DNA of 64,000 bases from Trichoplusia ni (GCF_003590095.1 NC_039480.1:19445328-19509327); one strand, 5' to 3'; counted from the first letter of the stretch, positions 44,301 to 55,550 are shown. The notes: generated by a model not told the origin, from the sequence alone. A program made the numbers and translations.

Positions 44301-44987
44301 TAAAATCTGTGTCTTAACGCTTACCGCGCAGACTGGTTCCATGCGGCCCAGAATAGAGAGTCGTGGAAGGATTTGGGGGAGGCCTTTGCCCAGCAGTGGG
44401 ACACAGTGGGCTAGAGAAAAAAAAAATCTGTGTTGGATAATTTTAGATTTAATTTTCTTATCATGTACCTGTTTAATAAGTAAATAAAAATAAAATAAAA
44501 AAGTGGTAGGACGGCGTTAAAAGGAAGGAGGTTTTCAATAAGTATGTATTTTGTTAGCCACGTTTTTATACTCTCACTTTTCTTGTTTGTTTGTCGTTCC
44601 GGTTGGATTTTTACAACTCAATTTTGTAGCACTGCCCGATAAGCCAGCAGGCTGAAATTTTAAGAATAGCTTCTAACTATAAAATGGCTCGACCGATTTT
44701 GATAAAATTTTAATGGAGTGACATTTAAAAAATTTTTTTTACAGCTCGTCTACGATACAAAGGACAAGACAGCAGCCGCATTCATCTCAATCAACTCATC
44801 TTTTTACAATGCAACCACAATCAACAGACTGGCATTCTGCGAAGACACCTGCGACGGAAACCCACAATATTCTTGGTTAAAATGGCGGTCCAATGACGGA
44901 ACATTCAGTTTTTGCTGTGATTATCATGATTTTATACAAGAAATCGACTATTTACCTAAAAGGGAAGTTAGAGGAAGATTTTTTTAA
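35375..44987 (+). CDS. secreted DNA/RNA non-specific endonuclease (insect dsRNase-like), 8 exons
   Basis: Predicted Mg-dependent nuclease of the Endonuclease_NS family, as in insect gut and haemolymph dsRNases that degrade dsRNA and DNA. Exons: 35375-35444, 40150-40340, 41141-41280, 41801-41946 (or 41979), 42555-42673, 43295-43429, 43974-44138, 44745-44987; 402 aa with the shorter exon 4. Residues 1-22 are a signal peptide, so it is secreted. The N-terminal half is the variable prodomain-like part (VTVACPGTNRWVV). The core has the catalytic motif TRGHLAARAD with H228, then YVNTAPQWMRGNAGDW in which N258 fits the Mg ligand. The C-terminus is cysteine-rich (FCEDTCDG, FSFCCDY). Exon 4 has two possible same-phase donors: GC at 41947 or GT at 41980. 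Introns are full of repeats. Confidence 0.88.
36718..37294 (-). mobile_element. cluster of three Helitron-type elements
   Basis: Two family F copies (36718-36905, 36905-37025; GCCCGCGACTTCGTTCGCG.. TTCGCCTTTATAATAGTAG and TCGCGTTTATAATATTAG ends) are followed by a family A copy (37040-37294) with CTAG next to A at 37039. The distal end of the last is degraded. Confidence 0.65.
37612..37793 (+). repeat. tRNA-derived SINE, family D (most complete copy)
   Basis: An A-box-like TAGCCAAGTGGTGCACGTCA, then B box GGTTCGATCCCC, then AATGCTTGTCCTGAGTCTGG and a GCGAAACAAGGATTTAATAA tail. It is tRNA-related in its first 75 bp only. Confidence 0.75.
38478..38716 (-). repeat. tRNA-derived SINE, family C (complete head)
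   Basis: On the - strand it has an A box TGGTCTAGTGGTTAGTG and B box GGGTTCGATTCCCACCC, then the body ending AACGCCATCTAG complement. The 75-bp head is tRNA-like, but the unrelated body repeated elsewhere shows it is a SINE. Confidence 0.78.
38848..39093. mobile_element. palindromic MITE, family H (second copy)
   Basis: The left end GGGCCCCGATTCTGCTATTT is mirrored on the right by TTGTAAATAGCAGAACTGGT GCCC. Inside are mirrored GGATTAAATTTGAAATTATT and GACAATTTAATCCAATTTTC. No ORF. Confidence 0.75.
39893..40126 (-). repeat. SINE family C copy
   Basis: Inverted, diverged copy ending 23 nt before nuclease exon 2. It retains CGCCACCTAGTCTCAAAC at the 3' end and a decayed tRNA-like head (CTAACCACTACACCAAC). 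Confidence 0.7.
42030..42462. repeat. SINE D and two family B repeats in nuclease intron 4
   Basis: An inverted SINE D (42030-42165), an inverted family B copy (42168-42300) and a direct family B copy (42303-42462) lie end to end. The two B copies form another inverted pair like that at 3751-4153. Confidence 0.65.
43054..43261 (+). mobile_element. Helitron-like element, family F, in nuclease intron 5
   Basis: Starts TCTACTAATATTATAAACGC and ends GGCAACAGCTAG followed by T. It ends 33 nt before the exon 6 acceptor. Confidence 0.65.
43467..43562. repeat. iterated palindrome CCGAAAgTTTCGGAT
   Basis: Over 95 bp the motif TATCCGAAAGTTTCGGATA and half-copies recur (ATCGGATAATATCCGATA, ATCGGAAAGTTTCGGATA, TATCCGAAATTTTCGG). 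Such iterations resemble subterminal regions of hAT-type elements but no ends were found. Confidence 0.55.
43740..43922 (+). repeat. tRNA-derived SINE, family D
   Basis: TAGCCGAATATGTACTTGAG head, CATCCCCGTAGGACAAGC, AATGCTTGTTCTAAGTCCGG and a GCGACACAAGGATTAAATTCC tail (first 20 bases diagnostic). It ends about 50 bp before nuclease exon 7. Confidence 0.72.
44318..44730 (+). repeat. RTE LINE 3' end and family I repeat in nuclease intron 7
   Basis: 44318-44416 carries GGTTCCATGCGGCCCAGAAT and AGGCCTTTGCCCAGCAGTGG. 44558-44730 is family I (GTTCCGGTTGGATTTTTACA, CCCGATAAGC, ATTTTGATAAAATTTTAATG), ending 15 nt before exon 8. Confidence 0.65.
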
Positions 44988-46624
44988 GACTTTACTGGCA
45001 AATGGTGAAGGAAAACACAATACTCTTCAACGTTCACACAACGCCATCTAGTCTCAAACTAAACAAAGCTTGTATTATGAGTACTAGACAACTGATAAAC
45101 ATACTTATATATTTCTAAATACTTACATAGTATAGATAAATTACACCCAGACACAGAGCAAATGATCGTACTCATTATATAAACATTTGTTTTGGGTGGG
45201 AATCTGAAAACGCCCGCAGTGGGCTAGCGTGGTGATCAATGCTCAAACCTTCCCTATACGGGCAGAGGCCTGTGCCCAGCAGTGGGCCGTATATAGTCTA
45301 GTATTAATGCTTATTTATATTATTATAAATTATTTTTACAAACGTAAGACATAAAGGCAAGAAAAATAGTTGTCTAAGAAGTATGACCAGAACAGCGTGG
45401 GTTAAAAGACTTGTGTCCATTTTCTGCTTTAAATGAAATAAACGTCTTATAGACAAGCGTCTCCGGCAAAAACTCTATAAGTTATTCTTTTAAAAATAAA
45501 TTATTAGAGTATCTTAAACATATTATTTTTGTTTGCAAAAACAGCGTACATTATAAAAACTAGTATTAAATAACAAAATAGTAAGATTTTAAATAAAATC
45601 TGATATCCTATCATGGGAGAGAAAACCCGGTCCTTTTTAAAGGCGTGCACGGGGACACAGGACCACATGTAAAGGCCTTGTTGAGAACTTTAATATAAAA
45701 TGACATGTTTAATCATTATTATGAATTAATTAATTTATAAATATATAATCATTGTTATCAAATATATTAATTTTGTTATTTCATGTTTCTTTTATTTTTC
45801 TGTTACCATAGAGACACCAAAACAGCAGCCTTGCATATCGCAAGAAATTAATCATTTAATAGGGAATAAAATAAAACACAATAAAGTAATTATTTACATT
45901 TAAACAATATTATATCATTTACATAAATCTCTATTTTAGACTGATCAATACAAAAAACATTTATTAAATGTGTCACGTTCGATCAAATTTTTCTGACGCG
46001 CAGTCTTACTATGTGATACTGTGTTACAGTAACAGTGTGTTGTGTTGTCAGATAGACAGTCGCGAGGTAACATACGGGGCTCAGCTATTAGCGAGACTGG
46101 GCCCTAATTTTGCTATTTACAATATACGTTTCGTATTATTCCAACGTTTTTATACACTCACTTCTTGTTTGTTTGTCGTACCGGTTGGAGTTTTGCAACA
46201 CAATTTTGATACACTTCCCGATAAGCTAGCAAGCTGAAATTTTCAGTGTAGCTTCGAACCCGATGACAATGCAATTTACAACTATAAAAACGGCTGGACC
46301 AATTTTGATAAAATTTTGGTATTTTGATAAGGTATTTGATTTTTTTTATCTATTAATTTCTTATCGAAGCATTTCACAATTAAAATTTTCTTAAAATAAC
46401 ACATTTCGTATTTCTTCAAGCATTTTTTCTAGTCAATAATAGAAATTTCCGTACGGTCGAAACACCCACGGTCACCAATTCCCAATTATTGCATTAGAAG
46501 AATGCTTAAGAGAATATGAATACTCTCAAATTTCAACCAATTGCCATTCCTTCATCGGACATTGTAACAGAACCTCTGGAAGCCAACTAACAAAGCTTAG
46601 GAAATGGCTAAGGCAAGAAATGTC

Positions 46625-46896
46625 TATAAGCCCCGCTCGATGGTATTGCGATTGGCGGCCATCTTGGTAGCGTAATCGAACTGTCACATTTATAATAATA
46701 TTATGAATTTTATCCTTATCCCTTACTTATTGACCTACTAAGAAAATCTAAAAAGCTCATTCAAATTTAAAATTCTAAAAGAATTATGTAAATGACTATG
46801 TAATTACATTTTTATCTGTACTTTTTACGGTGAGTGACGTCACACGGCTGTTAGTGTGACAAAGTTCTATCGCAATATCAACGTGCGGGGCTTATA
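46625..46896. mobile_element. palindromic MITE with TAAGCCCCGC ends
   Basis: The left end TATAAGCCCCGCTCGATGGT..ATTGCGATTGG is mirrored on the right by CTATCGCAATATCAACGTGC GGGGCTTATA. TA on both sides could be the target duplication. No ORF. Confidence 0.7.
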
Positions 46897-47082
46897 AGGT
46901 AATGATTTTATATAGTATTACATCAGTCTAAAAAGTATAGCTAATAACAATTATACACCTAGCCTAATGTCTTTTGAGATTTGACAAGCTTTAACAAATA
47001 GAAAACAATTTTATTTTGACGTTTCATGATGTATGTATGAAAAACCCTGTCCGATCTTTAAAGGACATATTATTAAAAGAGA

Positions 47083-47347
47083 ATAGGGACGATGAGTTTT
47101 TTTTGCAGTGTCCGTCTTGTAGTTTTTTAATTTGTCCCGCAAACATAAATTGACTAAATTACAGTGAATGAAACTTTCGCGTGACGTCACGATTGAGTAT
47201 AAATTTTACCATATCGTTACAAGTCACAAGCCCCCTCGCCTAATCTTTGCCAATTCTAGTTTTTCTGAAAAAGGAAAAAATATGCGTCTCATACCTTTAC
47301 CAGACTAATGAGAGTTTTTCTTTTTATACCCAGTCATAATCCCTATT
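47083..47347. mobile_element. MITE family K, copy 1
   Basis: The left AATAGGGACGATGAG is mirrored by the right AGTCATAATCCCTATT. The interior (GTGACGTCACGATTGAGTAT, TTTTTCTGAAAAAGGAAAAA) is shared with copy 2 at 48820-49137. Non-coding. Confidence 0.72.
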
Positions 47348-48819
47348 ACCAGGCGTGCTTAAAAAGAATTGAAAGAAATATAAGTCTTGATATAACAGTA
47401 AAATTTATTTCTCTATCACATAGCATTAACGACAAATAAGTGAGAATTTTTGGGATATTTACCTAAACTTATAACTCAATTTTAGGTAGTTACCTAGTCG
47501 TTTTGATTTCTTAGTTTCATGTATGATATTAATTAAAATTGATTAAATTAATTAGGTAAAATCTTTTTTCTAATAAATAATAACAAGTACTTCGTTTTAT
47601 GGTACACTGCATGACCTTAATTGATAGGACAGGTGTTTTAATACATACAGAATAATCACATGTTACAATATCTCGACTTTCTAAAATATTCATCTCTGTC
47701 CGCGATAGGATGACCTTTTTGACAGGTTTTCTTGTCTTTAAAGTGACAGACAATGCAAAAAATAATTTTGACGAAACGCGACCCCGCCGCGTCAGCTCAT
47801 GATTAAGGACTCCGGTTGGGTCCGAAACTAGTCGGGCGATCCCGATACATACGCGTGAGCAATAATTAATCATTCACACAATAGTAACTATAAAAGTATT
47901 CGGCTACATGACAGATAGATTATTAGATACCTCTCTGTAATATTCTAATAACACAACATTTCACGTATTTGTTGCGTAATATGACACCTGTCAAAAAGAT
48001 CATCCAAGCGCGGACAGTGCATATTCGTCTTTATAATCCATTTGACAACGTGAATCTTTCTTTTAGCTTGGTAAGATTATTTTCTACATTGGACAAACAA
48101 ATAGAGAGACATTTTATATAATAATCATAAAATCGACTAAACTTATAATTTATGGATAATATATTATATTTCTTTTACAAGCACAATGTTTAAAATAAAT
48201 TAGCTTTAATCAAAATAGTTTTTAGTTCAGGTTTTTTCAGAAAATACATGTGTACTCGGCATAACTACAACTGCACAAGTTGGTCGATAACAGGTTAAGC
48301 TTCTCTTGATACGGTCGGTTTTTGGATGGGTGACCATCCTTCATAACGAGTTCCGTTGTTTTCCGGAAGGCACGTTAAATTGTGGGTCCCGGCTGTTATT
48401 TACACATCTTTAAGAGTCTGGCCGTCCAAGATTACTATCTTAAACCAAAGCTAATTAATCTTAAAACATTAAATTAATTTTAAAAACAATTATTATCACA
48501 TTTGTACGATTTTCTTTTAAGTACCATTTAAAGCAAATTACTTTACGTAACAACATTTTATGCAGACTTTAGACTATGCTGCCTTTCATGGCTATGTCGT
48601 CTGTCAAGGTTATGCGGCCCCATGGGACCATGCGGATAGGATCCATGCGACTTATTACCAATAGCATATATCAAGCAGGGTTTTTGAATAAGAGGTATAA
48701 ATTTTTGGGTAGACTCTCTAATTATAAAAAAAAATGATGTGACTCTATTTCAACCATAGACAAACCTTATGAAGAAAACTATTGTAACGTGTGTTCCTTA
48801 GCCATAGCGAGGATTATAC

Positions 48820-49137
48820 AATAGGGATGATGAGATTTTTTTTGCAGTGTCCCTCTTGTAGTTTTTTGTATAATAATGGATACGTATTTTTTAATTTGTC
48901 CCGCAAACATAAATCGACCAGATTACAGTGAATGAAACTTACGCGTGACGTCACGATTGAGTATAAATTTTACTCTATCGTTACGTCACAAGCCCCCTCT
49001 CCTAAACTTTAAAGCAGTAAATCTTTGTCAATTCTAGTTTTTCTGAAAAAGGAAAAAATACGTGTCTCATACTTTTCAATTATCTAACTGAGGGTCTAAT
49101 GAGATTTTTTCTTTTTATACCCAGTCATCATCCCCAT
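48820..49137. mobile_element. MITE family K, copy 2
   Basis: The left ATAGGGATGATGAG is mirrored by GTCATCATCCCCAT. About 50 bp longer than copy 1 through internal insertions. It ends about 80 bp past the VPS50 stop and so may lie in its 3' UTR. Confidence 0.72.
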
Positions 49138-49219
49138 TACACATATAACTGTCTTACTCTTTCCAGTAAAATACACTAGAGCGAGGGAGATAGCAAAAAC
49201 ATTATTATTTTTTAATATC

Positions 49220-52200
49220 TCAGACAGCCGAATCCCTGCTTTCGATAATAGCAGAAAGTGCTTGTCTATCCTTCTTGTTTTCACAGGCACAAGTGACAAG
49301 AGCCATCAAGTGCTTATTGGAGTACTCCACTCGTTCTAGAACAAACTCTTCAAGGCCTTTCCGCGGCAAATAATATGCTTTCACATACTTATCAACGTAG
49401 TCCTGAAAAGGTACCGGTTTCAGACCAGAAATCTTCTCCAATTTCAGAAATAACTGTCTGTAGTCTAGCTGCATCAGCCCCCTACCCCCATTCGAGCATT
49501 TTGTTGCATTTGAAAAACCCTCGACTAATAAGTGAACAATGAATTTGGAGAGTGTGCTCCAAATTGAATTCAAAATTTCGGAATTTAAAGTCACTTTGGT
49601 AGCTATATTCTCTAATCTTAGGGCGAAAACTTGGATTTTCCTTATAATCATGTCTACGTACGCGCTGTGTTCAACCGCGACGTTTTTGACATCCCATTTT
49701 ACTTGGGACATGGCTATTAAAGCAGTGCGGGCATCTACAGCTTTGGACGCCGAACACATGTAAACAGGTATCCTTAAATCCTGAACGACAGCTAAGGTAT
49801 TATCCTTAAAATACTCCAAGATCATTCGCTGGTGCGAAGAAACTATAGATTCCAAATATGGTTGTAATATTTCGTATTGTTTCGCCAAGAATATTACACT
49901 TTCAACAGCGACTATTCTCTCAGAGAGTCCATGAAGAGATTCCTCAATCCCCAAGTTCAAATGTTGCGGGGGATCAGGACATGGGATTTTATCGACATCC
50001 CCTGCATTCGCCACATCAATATTATTCCTTATCCTCTTTAAAACAGAGTTCAATTTTGGAGTGTAGAGAGTAGTCGATGCGACATTTAAATCTACTGTGA
50101 AGAATAGGTGTGCAGTGAAAAAATAGTAGTCGAAGAGCTGATTCATTAACATCACGACTTCTAAAGATATTTGGGGTAGGTACCTGCAGATCTGGAGGTA
50201 CTGCCCGCAGTGGCGTAACACAGATAGTGTTGTATTCGTGACTATAACACTGTCCTTCACTTTACTGGGACTCTCGTTGGGTAATCGATCGTTTTCGTCG
50301 ACGAAATCTCGTTTCAACTCTTCCGGTTCATCGTCTGAATCGTCGCTCACTAATTCGGGTTCTAAACCGAAAATATCGTCATTCGTAATATTTTCGCATC
50401 GGAAAATCTCGAATGGCGTATGGCTCGTATTTTGCTTGAAATATTTTGATATATACACGCTGTCGTCTTGAGAATGGACTGAGGACGCGCCGTCAGACTG
50501 AGTTTTAACCAATGACGTATCAGACCTAACACTCAGGTACTTTTTAAATTGTTTAAACTCCTGCAAATTGAGCAAATTGAATGTTGATTTGACAGGACAC
50601 TGTTCCCAACCCTCATTTTCCAAAAACAATTTCAATTCCTCCATTCTGCCTTTATGATAATTCTTTATGTATAACACACTTTGAGTTTTAATAAAATCCT
50701 GTAACAAATCAGATTTATCACCGCAAAACACTTCGGCAACTTGTGTTAACTTACGCAAAATCCCTAACATCTGAATAAACTTTTCGAATGGATACTCTTC
50801 TAACCCAGAACTCTTTAGAAACGTCGAAACTTTCGCTTGAACATCATGCCATATCCTAACCAGCCCAGCGTTTAATTTCTGCCGAATATATTCCCTACTA
50901 ACGTTCTTCTCGATCTCAAAAACATTATTCGATATCGGAATCGATTCCTCGCCATCATACTTCGCATGCCAGTCAACTAAAAGATAATAGCTCTTCATAA
51001 TTAAGAATAGATTCTCGCATAAGTTCAAAAGGCAAATTGGAGCTTTCGTTGGCTGTACAGACATGCACATATCTTGAAATTTCATATCGATCGTATCACC
51101 TACATAATTCTTTACAGCTTCAATCGATGATTCATTGACCGCTGAAGAATAATGCATGTGTAGTTGTTCCATAGCCGCTTGCGTCTTTCCGAGCAAGGCG
51201 TAAGCTTTTCTTAGCTTCCTGAAAATGATTTCATCGAATCTGTAACAGATGCTTGCTAGGATCGCGTCTAGCTTTTCCTCTGTCATGTCTAAAGTGTCCT
51301 GAAGGCGTGTTGCCAGGTCAGCTATGCAAGTGTACTCCTTGTGGCTACTAGCTGCTTTTTTGCTTTTCAAAATAAGCTCAATAGCTCCATAGTATTCTTT
51401 TTTGAGAAGCAGTTCAGCGACATCAGTTTCTACGCTTCTCAAACTGCGGAGTAATTCGAGAGACTTTAGAACGGATCGAATGATTTGGCGTTTACGAAAG
51501 TTTGCTAAGATAACGAATGTTGATATTGTCAAGTGGTTCGAGGCTGCCCTGAGTTGTTCACGGGCTTTCTGACATGTCTGAAGAGTTGTTGTGAGTTGTT
51601 CGCGAATGTTTTGTATCTCTTTGAATTCTTTGTCGCAGTTGTCTCGCTGTTGGGATATGAGGTGCAAAGCTTTGCCTGATACAACCTGTGGACAATGGAA
51701 ATTGTTGAGATTGGAGAATATAGTTTGGCTTGTGAGGGATATTAATAAAAATACTAATAATAATCTATACTAATATATAAAGTCTATACTAATATATAAA
51801 GCTGAAGAGTTTGTTTGTTTGAACGCGCTAATCTCAGGAACTACTGGTCCAAATTGAAAAATTCCTTTTGTGTTGAATAAACCATTAATCGAGGAAGGCT
51901 TTAAGCTCTAAACCACCACGCTGCGACTAATAGGAGCGAAGATACAATGGAAAATGTGGAAAACACAGGGTGGGTATAAATCAAAACTCATATCTTCTAC
52001 CCACGGGGACGAAGTCGCGGGCAACAGCTAGTATAAACTAAAGTTATATTATAAAGCTAAAGAGTTTATTTATTTGAATGCGCTAATATCAGAAACTGCT
52101 GATCCAATTTTATTCTTTTTTCGAGTTACTTTACCGCGTTAGGTCATCTATTAAAGAAGGTTATAGGGTAAATATACCAGTATCTCGTAAACATTAAACC

Positions 52201-55200
52201 CTTATTTTGAGTTTGCGAGATAAAATAAAAAAATCCGATCCAATATTTTTATAGTAACTATCGTGGGACTGATGCATCGCGAGTCGAACTGCGCGTCAAC
52301 TCATTATTAAGGACTCCGGTTGGGTCCGAAACTAGTCGGGCAACCCCGATAAATACGCGTGAGTAAACCGTTGCATCATTTAGTAACTACACACATTTCT
52401 TTAGTCAAATGCTCTATTCATAATGAACCAAATTTTACAGCCCAGCACCTCGAAAAGCATGTCAACCTTTCCACCCATCATCGGCCTAGCCTTTTCCCAG
52501 CTATGTTGGGGTCGGCTACCAGTCCAACCGGTTTCAGCTAAGTACCAGTGTTTTACAAGGAGCGACTGCCTATCTGACCTCCTTAACCCAGTTACCTGGG
52601 CAACACGATACCCCTTGGTTAGACTGGCTGTCAGACTTTTTCAAGCTTCTGACTACCTGTAACGACTGTCAAAGATGTAGGAATAAGAGCCGGGACCCAC
52701 AATTTAACGTGCCTTCCGAAACACGGAGGAACTCGTTATGAAAAAGATGGTCACCCATCTACGGACCAACCGCTTCAAGCTTAGCTTAACCTGTGATCGA
52801 ATCACTTATGCGGTTATAGCTTAGCCACGAGCTCCTAACCGTTCCACCCGTCAATAATATTGTATTTCGACAGACAATACATCAAAAAATCACAATATGT
52901 AAATAAAACCATTTAGGAAGATCTCATCAAATATCTAGTAAAACAATTATTATCTTATTTTGGTGGCGATATACAATAAATCGATGATAGATTACGAAAA
53001 TTTCAAATAATTTACAGATAAAATGTGATAAGACTTAGAGATAATTTGAATTCATTCATTTCAAGTGCTTTTGGTCATAAAAGCAATTTATAGAAACCTG
53101 TCCGGGAGCGAGATGGGTCCGCGATATAGTGAAGGTCTCGGATCGAATCTGGATGAGGCTGGCACTGGACCATAGAAATTGGCACGAGAAAGGGGAGGCC
53201 TATACCCAGCAGTGGGAGAACAAAGGCTTTAGATGATGTTCATATTAAAAAGAAGTACAGTAAAGACCACCAGTCAAACTAAGGGGTATCGTGTTGCCCA
53301 GGTAACTGGGTTAGGGAGGTGAGATAGGCAGTTAGCCCAGATCACTAAAACATTGAAAATCCTGAACCCTGATAATTAACTTTAATAGTTAGCTTTAAGA
53401 TAGTTCTTCTAATCTCCGGATAACGTTTTGGGTACTATTTGTTAATTTAACTGATAAGACCGCTTACTATGTGACATTATTTAATATACCACTGTTTTTA
53501 TAGTAAGCGCCTATTTGACAATCACTGATTAGCCGATATCTGGCAGATAAATTGAAAAATTTGACAGTCTTTGTATGAAAATTTAACGTCAAATAATTTA
53601 ACTTATGTGGCGGTGGTGAAACAGGCCCTAAGTATCGCGGGGATCGCCCGACCAGTTTCAGCGACGTGGCAACGCGTTGCATCGTTTAAGAATAATACTG
53701 TTTGATAAGTTATCTTTATCTTAATAAATATAATACCTGTTGCTGCCTCTTCAACTTGGTGAAGACCTGTTCGATCTCGTCACAGGACGTCGTCGGGGCA
53801 TGTTCTAGCACGTATCGGCCTGCATCGAATTCCGAAGACGGTTGGAAGTAGACATTTTCAATTTCTCGAAGCACCTGCAACAAGAGATTTTGTCTACACG
53901 GATAGCCGAGTGATTGAGGTCAACAGAGCCCCAATTCTACTATTTTCTATGGCCGATGAATGAATGATAATTGGCTCCAAATAACACTTTTCGTATTCTC
54001 TTAAGTATTTTTACTATACATTTTTTTTAAATTTAGTGTAGAAGATACACTCGACGTCAATGTTTTTTTTTTTTTTTTTCAATCCACGAATGCTTGTTCT
54101 GAGTCTGGGTGACTTTGTGTATGTGACTTTGATGTGTGTGATACCCCAGAGTATAAAATTATTTGCTGTGCCCTGCAGGGTCCATATTATGATCTAATTA
54201 GTTTTTCCGCTGGGTCCCGATGGATGCAGGTGGCAACGAACCGGTCGCGCTGGAGAAATTATGGAGAGGCCTATGTCCAGCAGTGGACTGCTATAGGCTG
54301 AGATGAGAGATGAGAGCTAAAAATGAATTGCTGTTCGTTAGTTTCGCTAAAACTGTAGAATGGCTGAACCGATTTGGCTAATTTTAGTCTTGAAATATTT
54401 GTGAAAGTCCAGGGAAGGTTTATACTGTGATAAAATATAGAACAGTTGTAAGAAAAAAAACCAGTATTTTTGTCTGCATTATTATCATCGACTGTTAGGC
54501 GGTACGTAGTCCGCCCGGACAGCTAGTAAAGTATTATAAACACAGCAATAAAAATATAGATATAGAGAGTATATCTGTATTCGAATAATTTTGTATTTAT
54601 AGAAATCTGTATTTTTGAAGTGAAACTTCTATAGGCGCATGAGCGTAAATTTTTTACAGATTTAACGGCACGCCGGTACGCAACGGAAGTGTCGAAAAAG
54701 AGGGAGAGAGCGATCGAGACCGATTGAGAGGGAGTAAGACAGGGCGAACGGGCAAGTGAGAAAGATTGAGAGAAAAAGTGAGACAGAGCGAACGTCGTAT
54801 CCCGCACAGTGCTATGGAGTGAGAGGTGGGAGAGAGCTATAGTGAGAAAGATTGAACGAGAGAGAGAGAATACGAGATATCGAGAAATAATACACGCCAT
54901 ATTGGTTGCGTATTCGTTGACTAGTTAATTATTTATATTTTAGGGACAATTAAATTCCTAACCTATCTTCCTTTGTCCCTTCCTCTTAGTCTCGGAAATC
55001 TAAAGTTTTATATATATAGTTATAAATATAAACAAGATTTATAAATTAGTTCGCCAAATAAGTTTTACTTCTGACATGTGTACTTTGTACGCACGCATTT
55101 TGTTTATTATCGATAGTTATTAAATGTTGCCTAATGGTGCAACTAGAGTCAACCATGTAACGTTTTAACAGTGCCTGAAATATGGCCTATTTGAATTAAA

Positions 55201-55326
55201 AACTTTTGATTTTAATTTTTGATCTAGGCATACCTCTAGGTCAGCAGCCGAGTGGGCGGCGCTCAGCGACCTGGAGTTGACTCCTGGGGGTCCGTGACGG
55301 TTCTCCATAGTTGCCTCTGACAGCAT
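49220..55326 (-). CDS. VPS50: VPS50 / syndetin (CCDC132), EARP tethering-complex subunit
   Basis: Subunit that defines the endosome-associated recycling protein complex (with VPS51, 52, 53), which tethers recycling vesicles; in animals it also acts in dense-core vesicle maturation. Coding exons on - strand: 55326-55234, 53874-53737, 51685-49220; all phase 0, 898 aa (human 964). The first exon is a short disordered N-terminus. Exon 2 begins the conserved helical domain (VLREIENVYF). The 2.5-kb last exon has LLGKTQAAMEQLHMHYSSA, CPVKSTFNLL, an acidic linker with SDDSDDEPEELKRDFVDEND, and the C-terminal DUF2451-type domain (FGLSERIVAVESVIFLA-like, GRGLMQLDYRQLF, YVKAYYLP). Two in-frame starts exist: ATG 55326 and ATG 55308. 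The latter has the better context (A at -3, G at +4), giving 892 aa. Confidence 0.93.
51764..52031 (+). mobile_element. family A Helitron with duplicated 5' end, in VPS50 intron
   Basis: The start TCTATACTAATATATAAAG occurs twice in tandem (51764 and 51783) before AGCTGAAGAGTTTGTTTG, and the element ends CGGGCAACAGCTAG before T. A precedes the outer start, fitting A|T insertion. Confidence 0.8.
52272..52385. repeat. family G MITE, partial palindrome
   Basis: ATTAAGGACTCCGGTTGGGT, then CGAAACTAGTCGGGCAACCC and GTGAGTAAACCGTTGCATCA, the right half of the palindromic element. Confidence 0.72.
52472..52832 (+). repeat. family B repeat, longest copy
   Basis: Runs from CATCATCGGCCTAGCCTTTT through CAAGGAGCGACTGCCTATCT, GTAACGACTGTCAAAGATGT and GATGGTCACCCATCTACGG to GCGGTTATAGCTTAGCC. 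It serves as a reference for the shorter copies. Confidence 0.78.
53105..54300 (+). repeat. repeat cluster: RTE ends, inverted B, G, H and split SINE D
   Basis: RTE 3' ends at 53105-53228 and 54190-54300 (AGGCCTATACCCAGCAGTGG, AGGCCTATGTCCAGCAGTGG), inverted family B 53262-53330, a G fragment 53639-53692. A SINE D head at 53890-53925 is separated from its tail (54080-54160) by part of MITE H and a T-rich run. VPS50 exon 2 (53737-53874) sits within the cluster. Confidence 0.65.
54319..54526 (+). mobile_element. Helitron 3' part with terminal hairpin
   Basis: Ends with the hairpin GGCGGTACGTAGTCCGCC followed by CGGACAGCTAG and T, the classic Helitron 3' structure. The upstream body ATTGCTGTTCGTTAGTTTCG matches 11082-11165. 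The 5' end is not clear. Confidence 0.75.
54640..54880. repeat. GA-rich low-complexity stretch in VPS50 intron 1
   Basis: About 200 bp of GAGAGA/AAAGTGAGA-type purine-rich sequence on the + strand. VPS50 is transcribed from the other strand, so its pre-mRNA carries a long pyrimidine tract here. Confidence 0.6.
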
Positions 55327-55401
55327 GCCACATCTGAACAGTAAAATTTAGTTGAGATCAAAATTAAAATCCATTTCAACTATACACATTTTGAATTGTT
55401 C

Positions 55402-55550
55402 ATTATTAAATGATGCAACGGTTTCCTCACGCGTATCGGGCTCGCCGGGACTAGTTTCGGACCCAACCGGAGTCCTTAATCATGAGTTGACGCGGCGGGA
55501 TCGCGAGTCAAACGAATACGCGTGAGTTAAGTGTTGCATAATTTATTAAT
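55402..55550. mobile_element. palindromic MITE, family G
   Basis: TAAATGATGCAACGGTTTCC..CGCGTATCGGG on the left, the core GACCCAACCGGAGTCC, and CGAATACGCGTGAGTTAAGT GTTGCATAATTTA on the right. It lies 70 bp upstream of the first VPS50 coding exon. Confidence 0.75.

Larger units (their letters stand above)
44988..49219. other. region between nuclease and VPS50 3' ends, repeat-rich
   Basis: The two genes converge here. Contents: SINE C (45028-45205, -), RTE end (45203-45302), split MITE H with family I inside (46096-46570), MITE 46625-46896, MITE K copies (47083-47347, 48820-49137), MITE G (47770-47880) and inverted family B (48294-48430). No gene is recognised. Candidate AATAAA for the nuclease lies near 45437. 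Confidence 0.55.

Noticed and set aside
54523..54900. 125-aa ORF on the - strand, serine/leucine-rich
   Set aside because: Product of translating the GA-rich low-complexity stretch.
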